Shown piece by piece: positions 10,091 to 19,724 of a DNA stretch of 64,000 nt (positions within the stretch are counted from its first letter, which is position 1; every line of letters begins with the position of its first letter). Location: assembly GCA_033439765.1 (NCBI GenBank), contig JAULSN010000005.1, forward strand, positions 1,178,001-1,242,000, in the 5' to 3' direction. The DNA comes from Lasiosphaeria ovina. Taxonomy: Eukaryota > Ascomycota > Sordariomycetes > Sordariales > Lasiosphaeriaceae. Under the pieces are notes generated by a model. That model was not told the DNA's origin. It did not search any database and saw nothing but the letters and a program-made list of their open reading frames with translations. The position numbers and the translations under genes are program-made.

Positions 10091-10579
10091 ATGTCGCAGC
10101 CGCCGTACCCCATCTCCCTCTCCTCTCTCAGCCAGCGTGAAGCCATCACCGACGCCCTGTACCGAGCCGCCATTGGCAGCGATCATCACGACACGGCGCT
10201 CTTCAACTCTGCATGGGCCGGCGAAGACGTTTCCATGGAAATCCACGACGACAACAAAAGAGTCATCCCGAACCTCTCCCTGATCCGCACCCATGTTCTC
10301 GACAAAGTTGGTCCCATGGATACCACACACAACATCAGCATGATCCGCGTGCATGTTGAGGATGGCGCCGACACTGCGACTCTCACTGCTACATCACTGG
10401 CACAGCATAGTCCTCCCGGCACGGGCAGGGATCCAGCCGGGCCCAAGTACACTGTGGGCGGCGAGTATTCCGTTGACCTTGTTAAGGATGAAGCGGGTGT
10501 GTGGAAGATTAAAAAGTTGGTGTTGAATGTTGTCTGGGCTCAAGGCGATGCTTCATTGATGGGTGGCCCTCCAAAATAG
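10091..10579 (+). CDS. SnoaL-like (NTF2-fold) protein
   Basis: Single exon, 162 residues, start ATG directly after an A-rich leader. The pattern fits the SnoaL-like NTF2 fold: an N-terminal helix with REAITDALYRAA, a GPMDTTHNISMIRVHV strand pair, AQHSPPGTG, a YTVGGEYSVDL strand and a final WKIKKLVLNVVW strand. In fungi such proteins act as polyketide cyclases/dehydratases, other small-molecule isomerases, or have unknown roles in gene clusters. It shares an upstream region with the Zn2Cys6 regulator. No signal peptide, so cytosolic. The exact substrate cannot be predicted. Confidence 0.8.
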   Translation: MSQPPYPISLSSLSQREAITDALYRAAIGSDHHDTALFNSAWAGEDVSMEIHDDNKRVIPNLSLIRTHVLDKVGPMDTTHNISMIRVHVEDGADTATLTATSLAQHSPPGTGRDPAGPKYTVGGEYSVDLVKDEAGVWKIKKLVLNVVWAQGDASLMGGPPK

Positions 10580-11114
10580 ACATTGCTACCTATATAGGAG
10601 GCAGAGGGCAGATGTTTCGGGAAGCACGCATGGTTTCCTTTTGCCTCTGTCTTGTCCTCGCGCAATTCCTCGTTCGAAAGAAGCAGCACTAGCAGCACTA
10701 TGTAGCGCAAGAAATTACTCACACGTATAACGCGGCCAATACTCTTCCTTTCGCCGTGGTAGACATGTCATGCCTTTAACGTAATTAGCTGTAAATTTTC
10801 ATCCTCACTAAGAGTACGAGATGCTACCCTACCTAAACCATACCGCGAGTTTCCGAAGCATCTTTCCAACCATGGGACTAAAGCTGAGTAAGAAGAGTAA
10901 GAACGGAGGTTTCAAGATGTTGTGTATCAACGGCATTGATCCTTCCGGAACGCCAGGTCCCCCGGCCCGACTCTGAACTCTAGTGCGATGATGCCAAAGG
11001 AAAAGAGAAGAGAAGAGATTCAACGTCGCTGGGTGTCAGGGGCAATTTGTAATAACCTGTCTACCGAGTGCCAGGCGCCGCCATCCATGCCCATCCGGCG
11101 ACGCGCCTGTTTAC
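10580..11114. other. Intergenic, nothing recognised
   Basis: Short overlapping frames only. It holds the 3' flanks of the convergent SnoaL-like and MFS genes; no repeat or hairpin was noticed. Confidence 0.5.
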
Positions 11115-12993
11115 CTAGACAGTGACTTTTTCCTCAGCACCCTCACCCCCACCCTGTCCCTCACCAACCGCACCGGCCTCCCTCTTATCCCTCAACGCTT
11201 CCTTCTCTTTGATCTCGAGAATATTGTGCCAACCCAAGCCCCAGCAAAAGAGAAGCGCTCCCGCCGCCAGCCCCACGCCCAAGTACATGACGCGATCCAC
11301 GCTCGTGGCATACGACTCCAGCAGCGCCTGCAGCGCCGCCCCCGAGAGGCCCAGGCTGTGCACGCCGCGGGCGCCCGCGCTAAATATGACGAAGTCGGGC
11401 GCCAGGCCGATCACGGACGCCTTCTCCTGCAACAGGCTGCGGAGGCTGCTGTTGAAGATGACGTTGGCGATTATGAGCCAGACGGAGCTGCCCAAGGTCT
11501 GCACAGTCAAGACGATGGCCATTGCCTGGGGCACTTGGTGCAACGGGACGAGATTCTGCACCGCCGTGTAGGGCTGTTTTTGGTTGGGTTGTCATGTTAT
11601 GTCATGTCAGCGTCGGGCCTGGCCATGTACAGTACCTTGCTTGAACTTTATGGGGAAAAGGGACGTGGAGTCTTACACTGCTGCTTCCAAACACGCTGCC
11701 CACCCCGTACAAGATCTGATAGCCGATCCAGCGAGCCGTGGGCGTCGTAGGAGAAAGGGTCGACAAGAGCCCGTATCCGACGGCCGAAATGCACGGGCCT
11801 ATGATTGCCATGGGGAGATAGTAGCCCGTAGACTGCGTGAGGCCGCCGGCCACCACCATGGACACGAGCATGCCGAGCGTGGTGGGCAGCATATGGACAC
11901 CGCTCTCCAGCGGGGTGTCGTTCAGGACGGACTGGAAGTAGATGGCGAGGTAGAAGTCGGCCACGAGCATGACGCCGTAGTTGAAGAAGTTCGTCATGGA
12001 GGCCGCGCGGATGATGCCGCTCCGGAGCATGGCCCACGGCACCATGGCCGAGTCGCCCTGGCGGTACTCCCACGCGAGGAACAGCGCGAAGGTGGCAGCT
12101 CCCCCAACGATCAGACCGATGACGACGGAGCTACCCCATGCGAACTGGTTGCCGCCGTACTGGAGCCCCAAGAGGAACAGAAGCACGCCCCCGCTGATGA
12201 GCACGAAGCCGACGAGGTCCAGCGACTTGACGGCCGTGCTGAGCACGCTCCGCCAGGGCGGCTTCTCCTCGGCCTCGGGGATCGTGTTGAGGAGGAAGGC
12301 GACGGTGACGAGGGGGAAGAGGCAGAGGTTGAGGTAGAAGCACCACCGCCAGGTGGCGTGCATGTTGGAGGTGAAGGCTCCGCCGATGAGGGGTCCGCCG
12401 GCGATGCCGAGCTGGCCGAGGCCCATGATGGCTCCTAGAATGGCCGGCCGCTTGTGCATGGGGAGCACGTTGGCCACAATGGTCATCATGCCGGTGAAGA
12501 GACCTGCAGCCCCGATGCCGGCGATGGCACGCCCGACGATGAACATGTTGGACGAGGTGGCGGCGCCGCTCAGGGCGGAGCCGACCTCGAAGATGAGGAA
12601 GAAGACCAGGAAGGACCACCGGATGTGGAAGTAGCTGTAGATCTTGCCCGTCATGGGCGTGCAGGCGGCGCTGGTCAGCTGGTAGGCGCTGGCGTACCAG
12701 CCGACGTCGGTGAGCGCGTCGAACCCCGTCGTGACGGCCGGCGCCACCGTGGACATGACGGCCATATCGAGGAAGACGAGGAAAAAAGAGACGGCTACGG
12801 CGCCCAGGATGGCCATGAGGGCGAGGCCCGTCGGATAGGCGTCATGCTCGTGGCCGGCCTTGCGCTCCGACACTACGGCAGCGTCCGCAGCGTCCGCGTC
12901 CGCAGGGGGCAGGCTGGCCGTCTGTCGAGAGGAGTCCGACGCGAGCCGGGCCTCGACGTCGTCGATTCGGGACGGGGGCTTGGGTCCTGTCAT
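11115..12993 (-). CDS. MFS multidrug exporter, 14-helix (DHA2) type
   Basis: Two exons, 12993-11677 and 11573-11115, with a 103-bp intron (GTAAGA...ACAG, phase 0), giving 591 residues. A charged N-terminal tail of about 50 residues is followed by the first helix with LDMAVMSTVAPAVT, the form of the drug/H+ antiporter signature LDxTIVxxAxP, then GWYASAYQLTSAACTP, and the motif-C-like GRAIAGIGAAGLFTG in helix 5. The count and length of hydrophobic segments fit 14 helices. The last exon holds the final two or three helices (PLHQVPQAMAIVL; MYLGVGLAAGALLFCWGL) and a Gly/Glu-rich tail. This family exports toxins and drugs, often from fungal secondary-metabolite clusters. Its promoter has two CGGAATTT motifs (13229, 13260). 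Confidence 0.9.
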
Positions 12994-13228
12994 TTTGGCT
13001 GCAAAAGACTGCTGGCTTCGATGGGTAAAATACCCAAGTCCAAGAAGCCGATCGAGGTGTCGGAATTGACCTACCTAGCTTAGACTTGGCAGCCGCCGAC
13101 GCTATTGAATACATATAGTATTCACTTTCTAAGGCATTCCCCTACTCATGGTCGCGCTCCATCCCAACCCGTCGGTTGTTGACAATGACCGGAGATGAAC
13201 GGGGTTTCGGGGATTACGGGGGGGTGAG

Positions 13229-13267
13229 CGGAATTTTGTCATCCTTTTCTGGGTCTCCGCGGAATTT
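13229..13267. promoter_or_regulatory. Paired CGGAATTTTGT and CCGCGGAATTT motifs upstream of the MFS gene
   Basis: CGGAATTTTGT at 13229-13239 and CCGCGGAATTT at 13257-13267, in the same orientation, 236-274 bp before the MFS start. Each is an exact copy of a motif in the other two promoters of the putative regulon (9750 and 7006). Confidence 0.55.
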
Positions 13268-13331
13268 TCATCTACCTCAACTAGAACACAATCCTCACAA
13301 CGAGTAGCCCGACCTTTCTCAAACTCCACAA

Positions 13332-13676
13332 CTAAGTGCATTGAGTACAACTGCCTAGGTATTTAGCAACACAACTTAATCTATACGCAAATCCAATAAA
13401 TCCGAATCCGACAAAATGAGTGCCACCCTTGCATCTGTGACCACCAGGAACCTTGTCCCAGTCGAACCCTTGCTCGCACCTATCCATCCGCTTCAAAGCT
13501 TCATGAACGGCTTGCTCTTCTCCCCGAGAGTCTTTTTGGTATTGCCTCCTGGTTTGATCAGATCCCCCGTGACCTTTGATGTCGCTGAAGTTGATGTCGC
13601 TGCATTGGCTGCAGTCTTGTTCCGCAGCTTGGGTCTTTCTCTCCATGTCCCTGATCCCCCATGGGGCTCGATTCAT
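13332..13676 (-). CDS. Possible small Cys-containing hypothetical protein
   Basis: An open frame of 114 residues; a second ATG at 13646 would give 104. The stretch ALKRMDRCEQGFDWDKVPGGHRCKGGTHFV resembles the C-terminal GGxxCxGGxHFV signature seen in small fungal proteins of unknown role, which argues that the frame is real. The last 30 residues may instead be 3' sequence if an intron ends the match. The upstream MFS promoter overlaps its 3' side. No signal peptide. Low confidence. Confidence 0.35.
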   Translation of the reverse strand: MNRAPWGIRDMERKTQAAEQDCSQCSDINFSDIKGHGGSDQTRRQYQKDSRGEEQAVHEALKRMDRCEQGFDWDKVPGGHRCKGGTHFVGFGFIGFAYRLSCVAKYLGSCTQCT

Positions 13677-13854
13677 TTCTGACTACATTCTCAATCGAGA
13701 GTTTTATTGTTGGTGTTTGAAGCAACGGTGGATGGGCACTGCAGAAGGAGTCTACTAATTTGGTCGCAAGGATGCTTGAAGACATGGAAACCAGTCATAT
13801 TTGGGTAGGTAGATATGCCTGGGATACTACCATTTCAGCTGCGTAATTCCCCCG

Positions 13855-15355
13855 TTACTTGATCAGCTGCTTCTGGCTCTCCTTGTAGCGCTCCCACTGC
13901 GTGTTGAAGTCGCGCTTGAAGGCGCTGACGTTGGCGAAAGCCCTCTTCAAATGGTCCTTGCGCAGGCGGCCGCCCTGGCCGCGGTACTTTGTCTCGGCGC
14001 GCGCGAGCCCGAGGGCCGTCGTGACCGTGTTGCGGATCTGGCGCCCGTCGAACTTCTCCTTGTACACGACCTCCTCCAGCCAGTCCTTGATGCCGTCGTA
14101 GTCGTCGACCAGCCCGCGCTGGTCCAGCTTGTCGAGGAACCCGTGGAAGATGGCCTCCATCTGGTAGTCCTTGAGGCTCTCGTACTGGATCGACACGTGG
14201 ATGCGCGATGGGATCGCAATGTCGAACTCGGCGATTTGGTTCGTCGTCAGGAACATGATGCCCTGGTAATACTCGAGCACGCGCAGGAAGACTGGACGAG
14301 CGGGATTTGTGTAAGCCGGTTGCCGGATATTCATGATAAATGAGGTGGGAACATGTGGATTTACCTGAGACCAGGGCGTTCTTGTCGGTTGAGCGGATGG
14401 CACTGCCCCTTCCGCGGCTCTCGAGAAAGACGTCGGCCTCGTCGCTGTCGTATTTTTATTAGCAATGTCAGTCTCGGGGGCCATGGGCGATACAAACATT
14501 AGCAAAATTGCCTGCCACCTCGTGGCCAGCGAAAAGATCCTCGAGAGGTTGGACTCGACATGCTTCGCCTGTGTGCCCACGTCGGCGACGCTGACAGAGA
14601 ACAGCGGCTTCTTGGTGGCGATGGCAATGGTTTCGGCGGTCGATGTCTTGCCGACTCCCGGTGGGCCTTTATATTGTCAGTAAGGGCGAGACACGAAAAG
14701 TGGTACGCTGGAGAAGGGGCTCACCATAGAGCAGAATTACTAGGCCCTTGCCCTTGCCTGGTATGATGTCGTCGACTTCCAGGCTGTCTTCGACGTTCTC
14801 GTCGGACCTCCCGGCGTTGGACGAGATGTGGCTGCGCACGAGGTCGAAGAGGAGATCTTTGGTGGACTGGCTCTCGGAGCCCTTCTTCCCCTTCTTTCGC
14901 TTGTCCGGCACGGTGTCGTCAGCGAGCTTGAGCCGCGAGTTCCAGGCGTCCATGCTGTCTTCCTCGGCCGAGAGCCTGTGCAGCAGGTTGACCTGGAGCT
15001 GGGCCCACTGTTTCTGGTCGAGGATGTATCCCAGCACGCGGGGCGCGCACAGCAGGTACTGCTCGTCTTCCCACTCCTTGGCGTTGGCGAACTTGGGCTC
15101 GTCGAAGCGCGTGCGGTACTTTCGCGCGAGCTCGAGGTTGTTGGCGCAGTCGGTGCAGCTGCAGCCCGGGCCCATTTCGTCCGACCTCAGCGGCCCGTTC
15201 CGCACGTCGGCCTGCCCGTACTGCGAGTACGACTCGTAGTCGACCATGACCCGGCTGTTGATCTCGGACGACCGGACGGTTACGGGAGCAGCTTCGGCAG
15301 CTCGTCTCGCGTTGAGCGCCATGATGTTTTGGTATTCGTGGCTGTCAAACGACAT
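13855..15355 (-). CDS. AAA+ ATPase, apparently lacking the usual N-terminal half
   Basis: Four exons: 15355-14725, 14666-14498, 14444-14365, 14291-13855 (introns 58, 53 and 73 bp), 438 residues. The ATPase core is intact: Walker A GPPGVGKTS spans the exon 1/2 junction, Walker B LLIDEADVFLE spans exons 2/3, and sensor 1 FLTTNQIAEFD is in exon 4, with a winged C-terminal lid. The N-terminal part (EINSRVMVDYESYSQYG, EDEQYLLCAPRVLGYIL) is the end of the DUF7025-type region found before this ATPase in fungal proteins that are normally some 200 or more residues longer. The frame stays open for ten codons above the ATG to a perfect acceptor (TTTTCTCTAG, ending near 15385), after which repeats begin at 15446. 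Upstream exons therefore seem to have been lost or displaced. Role of the family is not established. Confidence 0.8.
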
Positions 15356-15445
15356 GTTCGATCTTAAGTCTACCTCGGAATCCTAGAGAAAACATGATAA
15401 GTATTTAGCACGTCCGAACCCCTGTCCGGCATGTCTGGACGTGGG

Positions 15446-15655
15446 TGTTTCACGACCCTAAAATCGACAGACACCCCTGCTTATAGTCACGTGATTATTC
15501 GTCACGTTTGATCAGTCCAGATCAGCCCCGGCTCAGTTTCGGCTAATATTTGCCCATTAAACGGCACAGCATTCCAAGAAGGTGCAGTTTTAGTCAAAGG
15601 GCCCAAAAATGGTCCTGTGTAAGGAAAGGGCTCAGAATTAGGACATTCACAGCCG
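15446..15655. repeat. Diverged direct repeat, copy 1
   Basis: Begins TGTTTCACGACCCTAAAATC and continues with shared blocks (CAGCCCCGGCTCAGTTTCGGCT, given here only as its position 15525-15546; GCCCAAAAA-GGTCC). The same order of blocks recurs at 17323-17548 in the same orientation, 1.88 kb to the right. Probably the remains of a transposable element or of its long terminal repeats. Shorter CCCCGGCTCA-type blocks reappear near 32578-32625. Confidence 0.65.
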
Positions 15656-15794
15656 CATGTCACGACCCAGGTCATGACCACGTGAGAAAAGCACGGACCA
15701 GCTGTATCTAGCCAATCGCTGGCCCAGGGTGCAACGACCCTAAAGCCCTGCATTGAACCAACACCAATCAGGATGGACCCAGGTGAAGGGGCAT

Positions 15795-15936
15795 CCGGGT
15801 CCGGGGATGGACCCGGAGCGGAAGGACTTCGGGTCTGACGGACCCGAAGCAAGAGACCCTCGGGTCCAAGGAAACACAGTAGTATAGATACCATCATCGT
15901 GCCCACGATGGAGTGAGGGACCTCTTGGTTCCTCAC
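15795..15936. repeat. Array of four consecutive hairpins
   Basis: Four adjacent inverted repeats: CCGGGTCC/GGACCCGG (15795-15816), CTTCGGGTC/GACCCGAAG (15827-15849), CATCGTG/CACGATG (15895-15910) and GTGAGGGACC/GGTTCCTCAC with one mismatch (15913-15936). All but the last are perfect. They lie inside the non-coding repeat region. Such stacked hairpins occur in long terminal repeats and in non-autonomous elements; the right-hand border could be the GTTACGGC-type end near 16121. Confidence 0.7.
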
Positions 15937-16854
15937 GCTAGCAATACACTGTTCTTGAGTACCACTCAGTGAGACCTACTGTTCAGGGAACCTCTTGGTC
16001 TACGATCTGCTTGACAGTGTTTGTTCTAGAGAGTTGTGCTAGCCCCCGACTAGCCCTTCTGCACCCTATCAACCCCTCCCTCGCCCTGTCTTTACCAGTG
16101 CCCCTGGAGCAGGCCGTAACAGATACCATGTACCATCCCATCGGTGCTGGTATATCATGTTATGTACCATCCTAAATTCCAACCTAGGATATCATATACC
16201 ATCATAGGGCATGTACTAGTATATTCTGTGCTAAATTCGCCACCGTGGTCCATGATTCGGGCCATCAGGGCACTGTCACCTTAGCAGTTTCCTAGATTTG
16301 GGCCTTAACTTGCCCGCTTTTCAGAATTTAAGCTACCCTTTGGCATTAATCACATAAATAAATAATCATTCTCAGATCTCACTATGCAGGGTATCATGTG
16401 CGCTTGGTGAAAGAAGTGTCTAAAATGATAAGTTGTTTAGAAAAATGAACAACACGACCTGGGCGCAACCGGTTTTGTAAAACCCCAGTGTGGAGTGCGG
16501 AATGCCGACGGCTGATCGGAGCTGTGAGCGCAGTGCCGTACGGCTGAGCGGAGCTGAACGGGGTTGGACTGGCGAAGCCGGCTCAGCTGGCGGACATCGC
16601 CACAACACTACCGGTATAACAGAGGCTTTCTGGCGGAGGCAGAAAGTCGAAGGCAGGCTTCAATTGATCACTTGCCCAACCCCCTACTACTCGAGCCGCC
16701 ATCTTGCAGTACACCCCCTATCCTCATCCCTGGGCGTAGTGACCCGCGTTACAGCTTTAGATGCTGGAAAAGGAGGAGAGCCTGTCAGAAGCACTGGCAC
16801 TCTTGGAATCTGTGGAATTGATGTGTGTGTGAATTGACTGATTGAATTGTGTGT

Positions 16855-16992
16855 GGAGGTTCTGGCTTGCAGCCAGAACCTCCTTCTCTTATAGACCTAT
16901 CTGTGGGATTCAGCCTTCGTCACTGCGGTGGCTGAGGCTCACTGGCGCTCTGGCAGTGCCAGGCATCCAGTCAGCTCCGCTGACTAGATGCC
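16855..16992. repeat. Second hairpin cluster
   Basis: A perfect 13-bp stem GGAGGTTCTGGCT with a 3-base loop at 16855-16883; a 13-base palindrome CTGGCAGTGCCAG at 16950-16962; and a 14-bp stem with one mismatch and a 3-base loop (GGCATCCAGTCAGC and its complement) at 16962-16992. No reading frame of note accompanies them. Confidence 0.75.
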
Positions 16993-17294
16993 CAGGGACC
17001 CCTTTCTTCTGACAGAGCCATACCTGGAATCCGAATATAATATACATGATTTATCGACGTATTAAAATTGGAGGATTTTTCTTCTCTTTTAATTTGAGTG
17101 AAGGAAAGCGCGGCTAGGTGGTGGTGGTAGAGGTCCCAAAACTTGGTCCTCGTAACTCCACCGCCATTTTAGACCCGTGGCAACTGTAGCCGAGGCAGCC
17201 CAGAACTGTGACCCCCTCGCTCAGTCTGGCTCAGTCTAGCTCAGGTCAAGGCGGCAACTGCTTAATTCCGAAGAAGGTAAGGGAAATACATGGT

Positions 17295-17345
17295 GTCGAT
17301 TTTAGGGTGATGAAATTTGTCGTGTTTCACCACCCTAAAATCGAC
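17295..17345. repeat. Perfect 15-bp inverted repeat
   Basis: GTCGATTTTAGGGTG at 17295-17309 and its exact complement at 17331-17345, loop of 21 bases. The right arm is the first block of the direct repeat copy at 17323, so the repeat border itself is palindromic. Confidence 0.8.
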
Positions 17346-17548
17346 GACCACCAACCCCGATAGTCACACAATCCCTCGCCGGCTTTAATCAGTCTAAATC
17401 AGCCCCGGCTCAGTTTCGGCTTCTACCTGCTCATAAAGCTACAGCACACAGCACAACCTCGCTAGAGGGTGCAAGTCTTACCGAAGAGCCCAAAAACGGT
17501 CCCCATGTAATCAGGGGCCCAGAACTGGGACACTTGAACCCGCAATAG
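17323..17548. repeat. Diverged direct repeat, copy 2
   Basis: Same block order and orientation as 15446-15655 (CACCCTAAAATCGAC; AGCCCCGGCTCAGTTTCGGC; GCCCAAAAACGGTCC; GGGCCCAGAACTGGGAC). Differences are mainly C/T and G/A transitions, as expected after RIP, though I did not count them formally. Confidence 0.65.
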
Positions 17549-17985
17549 CCACCGCCCAGAACTTCATAGAAAATGACTCGTCTTCCCGCTTGGGAATGCT
17601 GCATCCATCGCTAGCCGTAATACTGGCGACGAGAGATGTACTTTTTGTGAGATGCCTTTACTAGCGGACGTTGTTGGGAGATGAAGCGCGTAATGGTTGT
17701 GCGTAAAGACCCTTAATTCTGTCAAAAGGAGGGGCTCCCAGGTGTCGCCATATAAGCTGAAAGGCAGCTCAGGAGAGTTGAACTGGCTATACGAGCTCAG
17801 CTAGCGTGAGCCAGTTTTGCCACCACATACATCGGCGAGTTGGATCGCGTGTCGGCGGAGGGGATGGACCCGCTGGATGCAAACTCCCGGGGATTGTGAA
17901 GGCAGGCATATACAGGAGACAATGCTGCAAGTAAAGAATGACTAGATTCGTAAATAACTAAGCTAAAGAAAGAAAAAGGAAAAGA

Positions 17986-18012
17986 AGAAGTCTGCGGGCT
18001 CTGCAGACTTCT
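17986..18012. repeat. 10-bp hairpin after a purine-rich run
   Basis: AGAAGTCTGC and GCAGACTTCT around a 7-base loop, preceded by a purine-rich stretch (17963-17990). It lies at the right side of the repeat-rich region and may mark another element border. Confidence 0.6.
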
Positions 18013-18280
18013 GGTTTCGTGGTGGTGTGCGGGGTCGTGATGCTAGTCCCGATCGGGAATAGCGGGGCCTGCACACCAGGGCTAGCAGCTAGGGCATGGT
18101 CGCGGCACCACGGACCTCAGTTCGGCCGTGCCGTGACAGGGATTATCCGATCGACCAGTCCCCCGAGTCCATTTCGACACGGACGTAAACTGGCCAATCA
18201 GCGTTCGAAAAACATTCGGCACCCTCACGGTAAAAGAGAAGAGACAGCCTCTCTACGCCACCTCCGGCTCGCAAGCTCGC

Positions 18281-18436
18281 CTACGGTGGCTGGCTCCGTT
18301 CAGCTGAATTACCGCTTTGGACATCCTGGAACGTCACCTCTTCGGGTCCCCAGCGGTGGGAAAGGATGGCGTATGGAGGGACCTCGTGCCCGTCGAAGTA
18401 TTCGAGATTCAGGCTGGATGTGTCGAGGAGATACAT
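18281..18436 (-). pseudogene. HET-domain gene fragment
   Basis: From the ATG at 18436 the frame reads MYLLDTSSLNLEYFDGHEVP then PYAILSHRWGPEEVTFQDVQ, the classic first 40 residues of the fungal HET (heterokaryon incompatibility) domain. The match ends abruptly after the first HET block and the frame stops at 18281. The later HET blocks were not found in the following few hundred bases on this strand. It is therefore a stub left by truncation or repeat insertion, unless an intron joins it to something I could not recognise. HET proteins trigger programmed cell death on non-self recognition. Confidence 0.7.
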
Positions 18437-19724
18437 TGTGCCGTCGGAGAAGACCTGAGGGTGTTGAAAAGTGATGGAAAGTACCAATCTTCCGTCCAGA
18501 GTGGCGGTGCGGGGTTGTGATGAACCCAGCTGAGGCAGCTGCGTCCCGAACGAGATCGCATCTTCTGATTCGCTGGCCCAGACACAATGTTGGTTTGCCT
18601 CAGGCACCATTAGGATTTGAAGCAGGTTACGGCGAAAACCTTCATCCCGAACATCGTTCCTTGCGCATTTTACATTTTTACAGTGCACCTCAGCAGGGAC
18701 ATATCCCATGGTCAGCGCCGCCGATACCTGACATGGAGGTTTTCTTTTTGGACAGAACCACAACACACAGAATTGTTCGTGGACCCACTCACACTCGTCA
18801 GGACCTACCTATCAAGTCTCAGTGGATGTGCACAATACATGCAGGGACATCCGATAGAGGCGATGGCTGAATCCCTCGAGTGCATGTAGACTACTTCCTG
18901 AATCCTGATCCCGAAGCTACCCTGGATGGCGGTGACGAATTGGCTAGGCCGACACCTTGCTTCCCCCCGCCGGCGCGCCCAACAACGAACCAACCAGAAA
19001 CTTACGGAGGGTTCAATATGCATACGCGCTACCCTAGCTGCAGTTGTTTTCAGCTTGCCCCGCAGCCGCCTCCCTCGGTTCAGGGCTGGTCCAGAGCCGC
19101 CTTCACTGCTCAACACAACCACACCTCCTCTTTCAGTGGTCTAGGCCCATCTCCATGACCGGATAGTTTCCTACTATCTCTGCATCATGAAGCAGCTAAC
19201 ACGCACCGGTCGCCGTGGCTGGCTGATGTACCTCTTCCAGAGCAGTGGGTCATAGGAACTCTTGCGTGGTTGGATATTAAACCCTTGTGTGGGACGGACA
19301 TCATCCACTTTTGGATCTCTCTAGTGGTCTCCACTCGCTGCCAGATGAACTGGGAATGCAGCCATCGTACGACGCCCCTCGATAGGTCGTGGAGATGCGA
19401 AATGCTGGTTCTTGTTTCCGACGAATGTGTCAATTATGCCCGTAAAATAGGTATTAACATCCATCACTGTAGACACCATCACCTGCAGACGGACCATTTG
19501 GTCCAAGTCGGATGCGGGCCGTTCCCGTGCTTGTTGACAGTGACTCGCTATTCCACTTCAGGTTAACCTCTACCCCCATGGGGAGCTGGGGTCTTCATGT
19601 TTCATATATTCATTGGTCTTTGCCGTGCTCTGACATGTGCAGTTGTTTTCATTGTCATAGCCTTTACTCTTTCATTCCAAGGCTTTTTCTCTACGCTTTG
19701 CAAAGACACCACCACCGCGCCAAC
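18437..19724. other. Intergenic; promoter side of the Hint-domain gene
   Basis: No convincing gene. The last 200 bp before 19725 are pyrimidine-rich, as for a fungal promoter/leader. Frames in this stretch are shorter than about 170 codons and none shows a known motif. Confidence 0.5.

Noticed and set aside
13881..14580. A long uninterrupted minus-strand frame through the AAA+ introns
   Set aside because: It reads through two introns in frame by chance; the spliced version restores LLIDEADVFLE and the conserved segments, so the unspliced frame is not the protein.
15740..16121. Solo long terminal repeat ending in GTTACGGC-type sequence
   Set aside because: A TG...CA pair and a target duplication could not be fixed; GATAC occurs at both sides, but the inner border does not start with TG. 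Kept only as part of the repeat island.
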